Assembly: GCA_030015575.1 (NCBI GenBank)
Contig: JASDDO010000001.1
Span: 137,659,988 to 137,723,987, forward strand
Length of the DNA: 64,000 nucleotides
Direction of reading: 5' to 3'
From: Agapanthus africanus
Taxonomy: Eukaryota; Streptophyta; Magnoliopsida; Asparagales; Amaryllidaceae
Shown: one piece after another, positions 34,369-46,171 of the stretch
Layout of the letters: every line of letters begins with the position of its first letter
Numbering within the stretch: the stretch's first letter is position 1
The notes under the pieces: generated by a model
What the model saw: only the letters and a program-made list of their open reading frames with translations
Told to the model about the DNA's origin: nothing
Database searches by the model: none
Translations under genes and position numbers: made by a program

Positions 34369-37300
34369 GCTAGGTTTTACCTTTTGGAGTGTAGGATGAC
34401 CTTGGTATGATAGAGTAAATAGCTTAAGCAGAGTAACGTAGTATGTGTATGTCCGCGGCATACTCACGATCACGGTCCTCCGCCTAAAGTGACCTAAGTA
34501 CTAATTGCTTGAAATTCATTCCTTGATGATACATATCCTTATGATTCGATTTCCTTATTCATATCGAATCCTATTTCCATTTATAGCCTTTGCCGCCGAT
34601 GACCATGAGGACTCAGAGTGATGCAGCGAGAGCCGAGGTCAGAATTGACTCGTGTGGGACGAGAACTGACCAGGATGGCATGCTCGTTGCACAGGAGCAT
34701 ATGGATCCGCCTTCGATAGATCGTATCGCTAGGCTTGAGGCAGAGATACAGGACTTGTGCCAGACAATGAGGTCTTTGGTTGAGGCTAGTCGAGCACAGC
34801 TACAGGAGGTTGCCACCCCTGTTACCCAGTTATTTCTTGCGATCAGCACACAACATTGTGTTATTTACACAGAACCAGTGGATGCAGCCCTATTTGACGA
34901 GGAGCGTCTTTCCGAGACTTTGGGAGTTCGAGGACAGAGGGGGGCTTATACAGGTGTGTCGGCCCCGAGACAGAGGTTCAGTCGCCGTGACAGGTTTCGT
35001 GCACGTCGCGGGAGTAGCAGAGGCTTAGGACAAGAGACGTGTTAGCTAGATCAACCTTTTGTTGTGTTAATTTCTGTCAGCGATTCTTTTGTTGCACGAC
35101 ACGTGTTTCGGTCATGTGCCAATCGGATAGGAGATAGAGATTCGTCCATCGTTTTGATCCTTCTAGAGATGTTGGATTTGACGTTCCCCTGGGCATGGAC
35201 TGGTTAGCTGCGTGCCATGCGTCTGTGGACTGCCGCAAGAAAACAGTCAGGATTTGTTTTCCCGATGAGTCGGTTCTTGTTGTGCAGGGGGACAGTGGTG
35301 CCGCCTCTCACAGCTTGAATTATGCCTTTTTCGCTAGTCGGATTTTGAGGAGAAGATGTCGAGGATTCTTGGCTTTCATTCGTGATACCAGAGCCACAGT
35401 GGATTTGTTGGACCGGGTTCCTATCGTGCAGGAGTTTCCGACTTTGTTCCAGATGAGCCGACGAAACTTAGGGAGCTTAAGGATCAGCTGCAGAGTTGCT
35501 AGATAGGAGGACTTGTACGTCCAAGTGTTTCGCTTTGGGGAGCTCCTATTCTGTTCGTCAGGGAGAAAGGCGGCAGTTTGAGGTGGTGCGTTGATTGATC
35601 GTCAAATGAACTGAGTTACGGTGTGGATAGATATCTTTTACCTCGCATTGACGATTTCTTTAATCAGCTCCAGGGTACGAGACTTATTCTAAGTTTGTTT
35701 GGGATCAGGTCATCATTAGTTGCGGGTTCGGAGTGATGACATTCCGAAGACTGCTTTTTGTGCGTGCTATGGGCAGTATGAGTTTTCGTGGTGTCATTGG
35801 ACTCACCAATGCCCTAGCAGCATTCAAGGATTTGATGAACCGGGTTTCTTCATGTCGTTCCTCGACCAGTTGATTGTTGTTATTGATGACATTCTGGTCT
35901 ATTCCAATGTGTCGTGAGGAACTTGAGCAGCACTTGAGGATTTGCCTTGCAGACATTGGGAGAGCCCCAGCGGTTTGCTAAATTCTCGGAGTGATTCCTT
36001 CAGGCTTGATTGTGTTGACTTCCTAAGGTCTTATGGTTACGGGCGACTTTGTTGTTCACTGTGATGTTTCATCAGTGGGGCTCGATTTTGCGTTGATGAG
36101 GCATTTTAGAGTTATCGCTTTTGCTTCCCGACAGTTGGAGGAAGTTCGAGCAGGATATCCCACTCATGATCTGGAGATAGCCGTGGTGGTCGTGCGTTGA
36201 AGATTTGGGACACTACTTGTGTGGAGAGTCGTGTCTGATTTTCACGGACCACCAGAGCTTAATGTACATCTTCCTGCAGTGGGTTTTGATTGTTGAGACA
36301 GTCTTCTGCAGATTTACAGTTCTTGTGCGATCGTGGAGTACAGCTAGGTTCGCCTCCTCTAAGGGGGGAATAGCTTGCTCATGTTCACGCCCGTCCACTT
36401 TTACTTTATCGTTTCTTGAGGCACAGCACACCGATGCTCGTTGTCTGTGATACTTGAGCATGTTCGGCAGGGTAAAGATTCGGAGTCCTTGATTTGTGAC
36501 TAGGGTGTGCTACGTTTAGGGATGCGTTGTGTGTACCTGATACTGATGGGAAGATATGCGAAATCCTAGAGCATGCACATCATTCAGCTTTCTATGTTCA
36601 TTCAAGTCCACCAATATGTAGCGTGACTTGTGAGATAGTTACTGGTGGGCAGGGATGAAGAGTGAAGTTTTGGATTTCGTTTCGAGGTGTCTGTCTTGTA
36701 GCGAGCTAAGGTTGAGCATCTGAGACCGGCTGGAGAGTTGCAATCTTTAACCGTTCCTGAGTGGGAATGGGAGCAGATCTCCATAAATTTCGTTGTGGTA
36801 TCTACCCAGGTTTAGACAGGGTGTGACTCCATTTGGGTGTTTGTTGTCCGGTTATGCTCAGTTTGCTCAGTTGTTTTTCGATAAGTTGTGCGTTTGCACG
36901 GAGTTCCTTCATGTGTGGTATACAATAGAGGCACCTAGTTCGCTTGCCGTCTTTGGCAGAAACTTCAGGAAGTCTTGGGTACTGGTTGAGCTTTAGCTCC
37001 GCTTTTCCATCTGTGGGACAAAGGCCAGTTAGAGCAGACTATACAGACTCTGGAGGATATGCTTGTGCGTACGTGCTATATGTTTGTTAGCAGTTTGGAT
37101 CGTTGCTTGCCATTGTTAGGGTTCTCCTTCGATAGCTGTTATCAGGAAACTTTCCAATTGGCAACCTTTAGGCTTTGTTTGGTAGGTGGTGTCGATCGTC
37201 AGTCTTTTTTTCTGACTCTGCGAGAGTAGGATTTTTTGGACCCCATCTAGTCATGAGACTACGGAAATGATCCAGTTGATTCAGGTCAGGTTGAGAGCAG

Positions 37301-37805
37301 CCCAGTGCAGACAGGAGTCTTATGCCGACAGTTGTTGTTATAGACTTAAGTTCGCAATGGGAGATCATGTAATCCTGCGGATTTTTCCGATGACATGGCG
37401 TGTTGAGTTTTGGGAACCTTAGTCCCAGAATTGTAGGTCTTTTTGAGATCCTTGAAGCGAGTTAGTACTGCTGCCTATAATATGGCACTTCCGCCCAGAT
37501 TTTTGAGTATTCACCCCGTATTCCTTGTGTCGATACTTCGCAATTAGCTTCAAGACCTTTCTCACATGATTCAGCATCAGACCATTTAGCTTGGACGTGA
37601 TCTTTCGTTCACCAGTAGCCGATAGTTTTAGTGGATCGGCAGGTGGAGGGACTTCGGTTAAGGGTCTTGCTATCTGTGATAGTTCTTTGGCGTAGCCGTC
37701 TAGTGAGGTGATCACTTGAGTTACTGCGAGCGAGATGCGAAAGACTTTCCCTCATCTCTTTGAAGGTACGAGTAGATGAATTTTAAATTCGGGGACCGAA
37801 TTTCT
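34369..37805 (+). pseudogene. Decayed gag-pol of the Tekay-like element
   Basis: Remnants in order: an ORF from 34590 with RIARLEAEIQDLCQTMRSLV, a coiled gag-like start; a protease trace at 35195 (MDWLAACHASVDCRKKTV); reverse transcriptase pieces from about 35545 (LPRIDDFFNQLQG near 35640, DIPKTAFCACYGQYEF near 35735, catalytic VIDDILVYS near 35879); an RNase H trace near 36100-36250 (IAFASRQLEEVRAGYPTHDL); integrase traces near 36660-37100; and a C-terminal trace at 37630-37700 (LVDRQVEGLRLRVL then IVLWRS). Stops and frameshifts occur in every domain, and lengths between motifs are shorter than in intact chromoviruses. Confidence 0.8.
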
Positions 37806-37808
37806 TTA

Positions 37809-37819
37809 AGGGGGAAGAT
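37809..37819 (+). promoter_or_regulatory. Polypurine tract of the Tekay-like element
   Basis: AGGGGGAAGAT directly before the 3' LTR start TGTAACG. Confidence 0.8.
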
Positions 37820-40097
37820 TGTAACGTTTTAAAAATCGTTTAGGTGATTTTCCGTTTTTAGGTAAAATAAATTGTATTTTCCGTAAAAACCTAGAAGCGA
37901 TCTTTTTGCAGTATAGAATGCACTGCACCTAGTTTAGTTAGGAAATTGTTAGTTTGCGGGTTTTTGTAAGTCACTGGTAATTTTTGTGCATTTTAATACT
38001 TTTCCCTAATTAAAATATTATTTTAATGCTTTATTTGTGTACTTTATTAGTGGTAATTACTTTTTTTTCTTGGGTTAATTATTGCTAATGTGGATCTATG
38101 CTAAGTTAATCACTAGATTAGCACTAATCCATCTTTGAAAATATCCATCCAAAATATCTAGATATTTGTGTGATTTAAAGGAAATTTTTAATTAGAAAAG
38201 AAAAGGTTTTAAGAGGTGGCATTGTAATTAATGGGCTTTAATTGGTTTTACACTAGAATTTTCCACACAAAATTCCAAACCTCATCACTTTTCTTCATTT
38301 GGCCGAAACTTCCTCTTGCTGCCCTCTTCATTTTCTCCCCCCATTTCATCACTTCAAAGTCCAAATAAATCATCAAAAATCCTAAATAATTCATACAAAC
38401 TCAAATACAAATCATTACCCATTAATCATTAGCCCTAAGCATGCTTGGATCTTCACAAAAGTCTTGATTTTGGATGCTAAAATTTGGAGTTGTGTTTGCA
38501 ATTTGTGGATCTTTTGTGGAGGTATATTTCTAACCCTAATCCTTAATAGTTGTTTTAAATCTTTAACTAGCTTAATTCGATGTTAAATTAAAGTTTTAAT
38601 ATGCATGTTTTGAAATTCAAGAAATGGTTTTTGGATAATCAATTAGTGTTTTGATTAGTGAAAAGGTTAATTGATAATTTTAGACAAATGAAAACTTAAC
38701 CTAATTGCTAATTTGTTAAATGATATTTCCTAATTGTATAATTAAGCTAATTACCAAACTAAGCTTTTACTAATCCTAATTAAGTGAGATTAAAATTACC
38801 GTAAAGGTTTGTATGCTTTAATCATGCTATATTATGATGTTTGTGAATTCTAGTTTTGGTAAAACTTATAGTTTTGAGCTAAAATGATATATGTTGCTTA
38901 CTAAATTTCGGTAAGTTTTGACGTGGGTTTCTTTTGACGTTGTGACGTTATTTATATTAGATTCCACGTTTATTAGTGTATTGTGAATGCATGATCGGTA
39001 CGATCAAGGTCTAGCTTTGGTAGTTGTGTCGCTTTGCGTTCCTAGCTAGGGTCGTGCCGATATCGTTCGTGTCTTTGTGTAGCTTTTGCTCTTGAGTTGG
39101 TTTCGTAGTGTCGCTACGCGCGTCAGCCACTGGACGAACACTTGAGAGTATGTTTGGAGTTGGTGCGTCGGTCAAACGTAGTTGGTACGTGTTATTGGTC
39201 GATTGCTAATATATACTTGTGATATTGTTATATACTTTCAGGATCGCGGGCAGAGATTTCGGGCGCTGCGAAGAAGGAAAAGCGAGTGGTTGGCTTTACT
39301 TAGTCAGTATTGTAGTGAGTAGATTAAACATTTACAGGGGAATCGCTCGCATGGCGTTATGCGTCTGGGCTAGATTTAATGATATGACTATTAGTTAGAT
39401 GTATACGGATATTGATTGTGCATGTGTACCTTTGTTGCATATCTCATTTCCTATTGTGCATGGACTTAGTATTAATAAGAGACAACACTATTATTGACGG
39501 TTCATATTTCACGGGCACTGATTGTATGCCACTCACACCGTCAATAATTGTCATGACACGGACAACACCTATACATACAGGATATTGTATTGACTAGGGA
39601 CTTGAGACATGATCCTCATTTTCATTGTGCATATGACTTATAGCATACCTGTATAACTACATGCTTACGCATATGCCTTGACATGCTTACATGCTAGTTA
39701 CCCATATAACTATATGGTATTGTACTATTAGTGATAGGTATATACACATATGAGGTATAGCTACATGTACATCTTGCTTACATACTTATACATATACCTG
39801 TGGGGTATTACATCATTATTGATAGGTAGATACACATATCTTGCTATGCCAACATGGTTACGCATACCTGGCTATAACTACATGTTCACCTTTATTTGAT
39901 GATGTATGGAATTGGAGAAATTAGGAACCGCATGATATATATATATATATATATTAACTTGTTGCAGTTAAATAGCGGTTTTTCCTTTATATGCTCATAT
40001 TACCGTTTCATGTTGCATCTATTACATTCATGGATTTCATATGATATTCTCTGATATTTTTACTCCTAAGTATATATAACAGTGGAATGGGACGCTG

Positions 40098-40140
<43 letters not shown>

Positions 40141-40564
40141 TGGAATGGGACGCTAATATATATGTATTGATTCATGCATTATACTTATTCATTACTTGAT
40201 GTTTTCTGGATTTGAGAACCGTGACTGTTTCATGAAATTATGCTATTTGAAAAACCCGGTTTCTCTTGATATGATATTTCAGCTTCCACCATGAGATTTC
40301 TCGGTTCTGAGCTTATATATACCCCATGCGAAGAGGTGTCGTGGGCCGTGTGCGGGTACATGGTGGAACCCGGTTGGTTCCCCGGGGCAAGAAGGTCGAC
40401 GGTATATGCCGATGAGCCTGGCTGGGGGCGTGTGCCAACCGGTGATAGTTTTTGGACTCGACGGATATCTGGGGGATACCGATCGAGGTTATGTAAGCAC
40501 ATGCCCTTGTCGAATGCGGGTGTTGGACACTCAGGTTCCATAGGATGTACGTACATAACATGGG

Positions 40565-40998
40565 AGGTGGCCTAAACACCTATCTAATTTTGATAGAAAG
40601 AGTGAATTGAATTCAGGGTAAAGGCAACATGAGGTATGCATATTTAAAGTTTGAAATACGCCACAGAGATATAGAAATAGGTAACCTGATACCTCAGGCT
40701 AAATAGGGACAACGAGAAAGCTTCCTGAGCCTGTTAAGTAGGGAAAACACATTTGGTAGAGTTTCACGCGCTCTAAGCCCGGCCCGCGCGCAGTTAGGAG
40801 GATTGGCCGCAATCTGAGTGGTACCACCCATCCTACCTTACTACCTATAGGGGTCGTCCGTCCTACAGTCGCCCGAACAGGAACTGCAGTGATCTTGAAT
40901 AGGGATCCTACAGCGATAGATAGAATCCCCATAAAAATACCACTAGATCGAGCACCAGTGATTTCGTATCCGGTCAAAATCTTGGCTAATTGATCGAC
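40565..40998 (-). other. nad2: Mitochondrial DNA insert (NUMT): end of a nad2 exon plus intron start
   Basis: Absent from the 5' LTR, where six bases (TGGGCC) lie instead. On the minus strand 40998-40879 reads DQLAKILTGYEITGARSSGI, then FMGILSIAVGSLFKITAVP, which matches plant mitochondrial NADH dehydrogenase subunit 2 from memory. After that codon the match to the protein stops, and GGGCGACTGTAGG follows, resembling a group II intron 5' end, so the fragment looks like unspliced genomic mitochondrial DNA. Two Ser codons (TCT, TCC) stand where the mature plant protein has Phe, as expected of unedited DNA. It is non-functional here. Confidence 0.8.
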
Positions 40999-41037
40999 AG
41001 TCCCAGGTGACGGCGCCTCAGAGATGAGTATTTATGT
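40999..41037 (+). repeat. 39-bp LTR remnant between two organelle inserts
   Basis: Matches 33167-33208 of the 5' LTR (AGTCCCAGGTGACGGCGCC and on to TTTATGTG). It shows that the two inserts lie at two nearby break points rather than in one. Confidence 0.75.
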
Positions 41038-41518
41038 GACTTTTCTGTTCCAGTTAGGGCCACAAGCGGGTCTCCGTTGGCAGAGTTGCTCTCTTTGTTG
41101 CTTCTTTAACGTCTAGGTTCTCAACGCCTTAAGTCCGGGTTGCTCGCTCGAGTGAATGGTCCCATCTCTCACGATATGGATGAAAAGTAGGGCAGGTCTA
41201 GCCATACAGATAGTTGAAGTGGATTCTCTTAAGAGAGGATGGATTTTGGGAGTGTGTGACTTGAACAATTGATTGTGCCATGCCGATATATGAGAACAAG
41301 AAGATCGGTGAAAAGAACAAGCAAGCCGTATAAAATCTCTTGTTTGAGTTCCTGGATTTACGAACATAGAAGTTCGGCTTTCTTTTCTCTTTCCGGACAT
41401 CGCTAATAGGCCACCTGGCGCTTGACCAGCTTTACGTAATGCATGAAAGAAAGCTTAGCGAGCCCCCTTCGCTTTATGGTACATTCAAGTGGGAGTCAAG
41501 TTAATCATTCTAGGCCGA
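41038..41518. other. Second insert in the LTR, probably organelle DNA
   Basis: Absent from the 5' LTR. Its composition and ORF-poor character resemble plant mitochondrial intergenic or intron DNA and differ from the LTR. It includes a 95-codon minus-strand ORF (41400-41113) with no recognised product. A mitochondrial origin is inferred mainly from the neighbouring nad2 insert. Confidence 0.5.
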
Positions 41519-42673
41519 TGCTAGACACTTTTTTTCATGATGTTTTTGGGTGTAGATATTGGACACTCAGGTTTCATGAGACATATTCGATATTCGATAC
41601 TGGTTATATGAGATTTACTTGATATTGGATACTGGATATATGAGATTTACTTGATATTGGACACTCAGGATATATAAGATTTACAGGATATGAGGGCCAA
41701 TTTGGGGGCTAATTTGATGAAATTTGGGATTTAGATTGTCTTGATGGACTTTGGTCCGCCACGAGGTCAGGATTCCGTGAGGATGACATGTTTTATCCCA
41801 TACTCCGCATTTATTTATATGCATTGCTTCATGTATTAGTAGTACCTGATAGAGTACCTTTCATGACTGTTGCATATACATATTGTCATATTATTTCTTT
41901 ATGTATTAGTTGTACCTGCTAGAGTACCTTTCATGACTGTTGCATACATATGACCTTTTATTGCTATCCGCTTCATTTGCTAGATTCGCGTTGTACGTCC
42001 ATACTTGCGATTACCTGCATATGTTATTTATTATTCACGAGTTGGCAACTCACCCCCGTTGTGCCACAGGGTTTGCAGGTTGTTCCTCAGAGTAGTCGAG
42101 GCAGGGCTTCTTCCTATCGTATCATCTTTTGCGGTGGATACCGTTTCGGCTGACTGCGTGCAGTTTTGCTATAGTTGGGTTTTGCGGTTATCCAATGTTG
42201 CTTATTGTATATTCGTTGTATCCTTTACTCTCCATCTACCACTTTCATGTATTGACATAGAGACGAGATGTGAGGATGATATTGTATATTTTTCGACTCA
42301 GGATGTCTTTTTTGCAGTTTTATTTATATCGTCTTTTATTTCTTCGCTACGGCGTCGTATATCTGTTGTGGTGGTTGTTTCCGCCTTTGGGTGTGGATTT
42401 TGCTCCCGTTGGGGATGCTTTACTTATATTTTTGTTGTACCCATTTTTGGGGTTTGTTTTTATAAAAAAGGTGCTGCCGAAATTTTAAAGGAAATAAAGT
42501 TGGACTTTAAAGAATTTGGATTGAGATTTCATAAGTTTTGAAAATGCTATTATCACTTACTACTTTTGATGGTTTAGATTGCTAGGTTTTCGGCTTACTT
42601 AAATTGCGTTACGCCTGTAGACGTTGCGTAGTTTAAGGGCCGTCACGTGCCAATTTCGGGTCGTGACAAGTTA

Positions 42674-44317
42674 TAGTTTAAAATAGTATGAATCGTTGTT
42701 TTTAAAAATAAGGGCTATGATGTTTTTGAAAAAGATACCATTTGAAAATCCGTAGCATCCCTTGAAATTTTTATTTAAAAGTGCATAACGATTCGTTAGT
42801 TTTGAAAATATGTATGGCTCTAAATATTTCCTAATATCTAATTAAGTGATTTAAAAATAATATTTTTCGAGTCGATATATTCATAAGTCGGTGATCCATC
42901 CTCATCATATTACGTACGGTATAATCCATCGTACGATATCATCAAATCAATAGTACAGATCTAGTCGCGTACATCATCAACTCATATCATCATGTCATAT
43001 CGTATTATGTCATGACATCTCATTTCATATCATATATATCGCCTCGTATCATTGTATTAAATTATATCGACTCTTATCATCATCATATTATATATAGGGG
43101 GGTGTGTGTGTGTGTGTGTGTGTAGCCTAGTGGTAAAAAATAGAACTAGGGAATATCTTCTACTAAGCATACTATTAGGGTATGATATTCTAAACACCTT
43201 ACTAATTAAGTATACATATTTATCTATGTGTGTGTGTGTGTGTACACATCCTAATTCTACGGTTGCGGGGGTGCAATACGCCATCCACCCGACTTCCCCC
43301 ATAAATATACATCTTCTCACCTGCAACGCCTCGCTCTAGTCGATCCCGACGGATGTCTTGCCCTCCTTCATCATCTTAGAAGTCCACGCGCTTGTACCTA
43401 CAATCAAGTCCAACCAAAATCTAATGAAAACCCGAATCGAATTTCATAGAAATCCATATCTAAAACCGATACGACAAGCGAAAGGTACATAGGTTAGAAC
43501 CTATGGTCAACGTATGCTAAAACAACAAAACAACCCCTGACGTCGACGTACGAATATCAAACGACCAAGTCAAAACTCAAATATCAAAAGCCAAGTTTTC
43601 AAAAGTCGCAAAACATTGCCAGAACTCAAATAAAACAACTCTAGATTTTTCTTAAGGTGGAATTAGACTTTTTTGCATATAGGGTAGGTCTAGTTATCTA
43701 ATGAGTGAGCTACAGACCAAGTTTCAGATCCTATCTCCAAAATTGGGCCGCAAATTGCGGCTAATTAGAATAAAACGGCGACCAAGTTATGTTAGATTGG
43801 GCTCGGGATTCTAGGGTAGCTTCCTATGGGTCTGCACATCTCATTGTATCTGCTATTTAATTTTCAGAGTCTTTGAGTAATACCAGATTCCAATTGATCA
43901 TCAAAGCTCAAAGAAAACCGATATCGGGAAAAATCTAAACTCAAGTTTGAGACTTCAAGTTTCATCTAGACTAGGAATTCTATCACTTAAAGAGGGTATG
44001 GTCACCATCTAAGTCTCTACTACACCACCACTACTCAATTGATCTACAAAACTTCACTTTAGAATTTTCCAAGATCACTAAACATGCACTTTCTAACTTC
44101 TAAACTATAGTATGAGGTTTGGAAACTTTAAAACAAATCTAGAAAAGAAGTTATTACCTCAAAAAGCAAGTCAAGAAATTTCTAAGATGGCCAAAACTCC
44201 ACAAAACTGAAACTTGGTCACTCTATGTGGCTTAGATTGAGGTTTGGGGCATTTTTTATGAAGGGGTCAAGTGATTTTGTGGTGGTTTTGAGGGTGTGTA
44301 AGGCCGGGCGCACCCCG
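42674..44317. other. Unassigned retroelement sequence, continuation of the host LTR
   Basis: No gene seen. By continuity it belongs to the minus-strand LTR that begins at 20074, because the AGTTA duplication shows the Tekay-like element was inserted within it. Notable tracts are a (TG)n microsatellite at 43098-43124 and another at 43226-43244. The right boundary at about 44317 is where copia LTR sequence begins, judged by eye. Confidence 0.45.
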
Positions 44318-46171
44318 CGTGTGTGCACAGCAAAAGCGGGACTGGTCGGAAAACAAAAATTCCGTAGGAGCACGATCGACCATAAGCCAAAAATCGTCCA
44401 AGCACTAGTTTCTAGCTAAACTAAAGAGCAAAAGGATGAGTTCAGAATTCCTACAGCCTTTGTAGCGTGTCTGGATTATCCCGGAAGACCCCGTCTAAAC
44501 TTCGTGAGCTCCCGATCGTGTCTGCATGCCGACTGCCTCGCAATAGATGCTCCGCGTTGAAAGCGGGTTGCCTGAGTTCCAACTCTATCACCGATCGGAG
44601 AAACTTCCTCCAGAGGCTTGCTGCGTAGAGAAAGGCGATGTGAACGATGGGTACTCTACCCTTTATACACTCTCTCACCATGACAACACTTGCCATTAAC
44701 CTAGAGAGCTTAAGCTCATGTTTTGTGAAGAAGAAGAAGAAGATAGAATGAAATATGATGGCTTGTTCAAAAAAGAATTATGTTATTCTCTTAATCTTTT
44801 CCACCATTTCATGTTTATGACAAATGCCCCTTCACCCACTCTCTCACATGGGTGTGTCAACACACAAGAGAGAGGGTAGGCCCCACCATTTAATTAAGTA
44901 TATAAAATATATAATAATATATATACATTAATATATATATATAAAGATATATATACATTTACATATATATTTATTTGTATATTTATTTATACATAATTTA
45001 TAATGGTGGGAATTAATATATATATATTAAATAAGTATTAGTACATGTATCCTATACACGTGCACATCATGTACACTAAATGCCATCAATATCTTCTAGG
45101 TATCATGTACCGTAGAGAGTGTGTGTATCATATACACTATATTAGAAACCGTATCACTTATACGGTTATCAAGTCAACACTTGACTTGATATTTCGGCTC
45201 TTAAACTGGGTAGTATAACAGTCGTCCGATTAAACGCGTATATCCAATATACATATTTTACTGAACTCATGCACGTCTCCCTATAAGTATGTCACATCGC
45301 GTTTTGCCTGGGCAGGCACTTTCGTTGCGGGACTCTAAAGACCTTTCAATACGCTGGCAGTAGGTTATATAGGATCGTATCCGATTGAATCTGAAACACT
45401 TTCAGATTCAACCCCTTTTCGGGTTAACCTACAAGCTCGTCAGTGGCACTAGCTGTACGTAATGGCTACCCAGGTATGAGCAAGATAAAGGCAGGTCGAC
45501 GAGCGAACTCATCCGGACCCAACAAAGTTTATTAGTGACAGTCACCGGACAGTCTGGTCTCTTTGTTAAAGAGTATCGCATACCGGGTCTGGGGGGTGGA
45601 ATCTGTCAGACCCCCTATAACATGATAAGTCGTGCAGATAGAGGACTCATGACCAAAAAGATACAATTGGTAACACTTACCAATTTATCTTTACTGCCGT
45701 GGCCACGGACTTCTGGTTATAGTCGTGTCCTGCACAGTGCGATACCGACTCCTAATACCGGGAGTGACGATTTCCCTCGACAGCTCACTGCCTCCATGTG
45801 CTTCGGGACTGTACCCAACTAAAACCTGTTTGCACGACTCAGTAGAGCCGTGGTAGGGAAGTAATCTAAGTACAGTAGGAACACACATGAGTCACTGTGG
45901 CGATTTCAGGTCTAGGGACTACCATGTACTCATGTCACCAGAGAACTGCTATCTGACATTGGTATAATACCATCTAGGAGTTCTCGGCGAGTCCGTCCAG
46001 TGCAACTCTACAACGAGCACCTGTATACAATCATTAGTGTCAAACATCAATAGCTATGGGATCAACCATCGCCCTGTACAGGATTATGAAACGAATACAC
46101 TAGTCTAAACTGGAGTACCGATACCCAGTCTCGATACTCCTATGACTAAGGATATTTAAGGATGTGCTTAT
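44318..46171 (-). repeat. Minus-strand copia LTR fragment 3
   Basis: Matches the reverse complement of the copia LTR family. Examples are the CTTTGTAG block at 44457, compared with 6853 and 48110; the block at 45170-45200 compared with 7450-7480; and the hairpin at 45941-45985. It is interrupted at 46171/46172 by the plus-strand copia element, so its 5' part is outside or to the right. The left boundary is approximate. Confidence 0.7.

Larger units (their letters stand above)
30410..42668 (+). mobile_element. Tekay-like chromovirus Ty3/gypsy element with long LTRs
   Basis: 12.26 kb with 5' LTR (30410-34353), tRNA-Met primer site, a short decayed gag-pol region (34369-37805), polypurine tract and 3' LTR (37820-42668). 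Exact target duplications AGTTA flank it (30405-30409 and 42669-42673). The internal region is only about 3.5 kb, so it has lost sequence as well as frame. Two organelle-derived inserts lengthen the 3' LTR. Tekay/Del lineage is inferred from the long LTRs, TGTAACG start, primer type and reverse transcriptase motifs. Confidence 0.9.
37820..42668 (+). repeat. 3' LTR of the Tekay-like element, with organelle inserts
   Basis: 4849 bp, TGTAACG to GGGTCGTGACA. It matches the 5' LTR throughout except for two inserts at about 40565-40998 and 41038-41518. Confidence 0.92.

Noticed and set aside
41113-41400. 95-codon ORF in the second organelle-like insert as a gene
   Set aside because: No recognised product and no start context; it lies in an insert absent from the sister LTR.
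33755-42541. Hydrophobic ORFs near the 3' ends of both Tekay-like LTRs (33755-34183 and 42005-42541)
   Set aside because: They are the two copies of one LTR sequence, differ in start and C-terminal frame, and show no known domain. Open frames of this size can survive by chance in young duplicates.
43098-43340. Possible tRNA-derived SINE after a (TG)n tract (AGCCTAGTGGTA resembles an A box)
   Set aside because: No convincing B box, tail or target duplication could be found.
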